Made by a program: the position numbers and the translations under genes. From the NCBI GenBank assembly GCA_018816665.1, contig JAHIVM010000224.1, positions 1 to 7,385 of the forward strand: a stretch of DNA of 7,385 bases, read 5' to 3'. Below the pieces are notes generated by a model. That model was not told the origin of the DNA, did no database searches, and saw only the letters and a program-made list of their open reading frames with translations. Shown piece by piece: positions 6,435 through 7,385 of the stretch. This DNA comes from Candidatus Zixiibacteriota bacterium. GTDB lineage: Bacteria; Zixibacteria; MSB-5A5; GN15; FEB-12. Every line of letters begins with the position of its first letter. Position 1 is the first letter of the stretch.

Positions 6435-7385
6435 ATGCAACGGCTCAGCCTTCTGATAATGCTCAGCCTCTCTTTGGTGCTGCTCCTCGGAGTTGTAACC
6501 CAGGCGCAACATCCGCCCATTTTCCTCCTGGACAAGGACTGGGACGAAATCAATCCCATCAAGGGTGAGAACGACGACAAGCCGTTTTCCACTGCTGCCA
6601 CTTGCGGTGCCTGCCATGATTACGAAGAGATTACATCGGGCTACCATTTCCAGATGGGCTGGGACGTGGTCTCGGATGATTACGGCGTTGAAGAAGGGAA
6701 ACCCTGGCAGATTTCCGACGGTATGATGGGCAAATGGTGCCCGATGTACCTTCGCCAGATAGCCAAAAAACAGAACGAAAGTGCCGATGAGATCGATTTG
6801 ACGGTATACGACTTCGTCGGTTTTTCGGCCGGAAACGGCTCCAAGCTGCCCTGTGGCGCCTGCCATCCGGGCGGCGGCGGTCTGGAGCTTGACCGCGACG
6901 GCAACCGGTACGATCAGACCCTCGCCGATGATCCTGATTTGCGGGAGTCGCTCGACGGTGATTACTATCAGAGCAACTGGGACAAGAGCGGGGTGGTGGA
7001 GGCTGACTGTTTTGTCTGCCATATGGAGGGGTACAATTTCGATGAGCGCTCCTTCCAGCTCTCCCAGGGCAACTACCGATGGGCGGTTGTCGCCGGATCG
7101 AGAATTGCTATGGTGGAGGGTGCGGTCAAAAAGGGTGATGAACCGGTCGTTACATACAACAAGCGTTTTTTTAACGCCGACGGCTCCATCTCGTTAGACA
7201 TGTCCTGGCCGCCGCCGGATGAAAACTGTGTGTTTTGTCACGGTCAATCCGACGCCAAAAAACGCGGTTTTTCGTGGGACGACATCCATAACGCCGATGT
7301 TCACAACGAACAGGGCGTCAGTTGCGCCGCCTGCCATCCGTCGGGACCAGACCACCAGTTCGCCAAGGGCAATGCCAGCGATCTC
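6435..7385 (+). CDS. Secreted multiheme cytochrome c, 3' truncated by the window end
   Basis: An ATG at 6435 opens a frame that runs to the last base (317 codons, no stop). Residues 1-24 form a signal peptide (MQRLS, a Leu-rich core, cleavage likely VVTQA|QHPP). No Cys follows the cleavage site, so it is not an evident lipoprotein. Five CXXCH motifs are visible: CGACH at 57, CGACH 140, CFVCH 192, CVFCH 265 and CAACH 297. The segments after the first heme (DYEEITSGYHFQMGWD) and around 205-225 (QGNYRWAVVAGSRIA) look like conserved blocks of large multiheme cytochromes in porin-cytochrome gene clusters, but I cannot name the family. Heme motifs are widely spaced (83, 52, 73 and 32 residues), unlike compact MtrA-type decahemes. 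It could be the periplasmic or the extracellular partner of the barrel protein. More hemes are likely beyond the window. Confidence 0.85.
   Translation, partial: MQRLSLLIMLSLSLVLLLGVVTQAQHPPIFLLDKDWDEINPIKGENDDKPFSTAATCGACHDYEEITSGYHFQMGWDVVSDDYGVEEGKPWQISDGMMGKWCPMYLRQIAKKQNESADEIDLTVYDFVGFSAGNGSKLPCGACHPGGGGLELDRDGNRYDQTLADDPDLRESLDGDYYQSNWDKSGVVEADCFVCHMEGYNFDERSFQLSQGNYRWAVVAGSRIAMVEGAVKKGDEPVVTYNKRFFNADGSISLDMSWPPPDENCVFCHGQSDAKKRGFSWDDIHNADVHNEQGVSCAACHPSGPDHQFAKGNASDL

Overview
The window reads as one continuous stretch of an electron-transfer locus, with every recognisable gene on the + strand. It holds four genes. The first is the 3' part of an outer-membrane beta-barrel protein (1-1659). 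Next are a 996-residue membrane cytochrome with 21 c-type heme motifs and a C-terminal six-helix cytochrome b domain (1744-4734), and a 504-residue NapC/NirT-type heptaheme membrane cytochrome resembling Geobacter ImcH (4811-6325). Last is the 5' part of a secreted multiheme cytochrome c (6435 to the window end). The gaps are 84, 76 and 109 bases, each downstream gene has a purine-rich ribosome binding site, and I see no canonical terminator, so an operon is likely. At least 34 heme c motifs are encoded (1 + 21 + 7 + at least 5).

The organism is most likely a Gram-negative anaerobe that respires extracellular or outer-membrane acceptors such as metal oxides, or exchanges electrons with partners. 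The support is an outer-membrane barrel ending in Phe, heme-rich proteins exported or anchored at the inner membrane, and two separate inner-membrane quinol-oxidising cytochrome types related to Geobacter CbcL and ImcH. G+C looks moderately high. Desulfuromonadia/Geobacterales relatives or heme-rich uncultured lineages such as Zixibacteria are possible, but the sequence alone does not decide.

Inferred electron flow: menaquinol in the inner membrane is oxidised by the CbcL-like and/or ImcH-like protein. Electrons pass along the periplasmic heme chain to secreted multiheme cytochromes and then through a porin-cytochrome conduit that includes the barrel protein.

The most unusual signal is an in-frame TGA (1192-1194) inside the barrel gene. 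Coding continues in the same frame on both sides, to a proper barrel C-terminus. The TGA is directly followed by a two-helix hairpin (1197-1238) with the geometry of a bacterial SECIS element. This is either a selenocysteine codon in an outer-membrane electron-conduit protein, which would be novel as far as I know, or a recent nonsense mutation or base error. Other points of note are the modular duplication that built the 21-heme domain, and a strong 12-bp hairpin between the barrel gene and the 21-heme gene.
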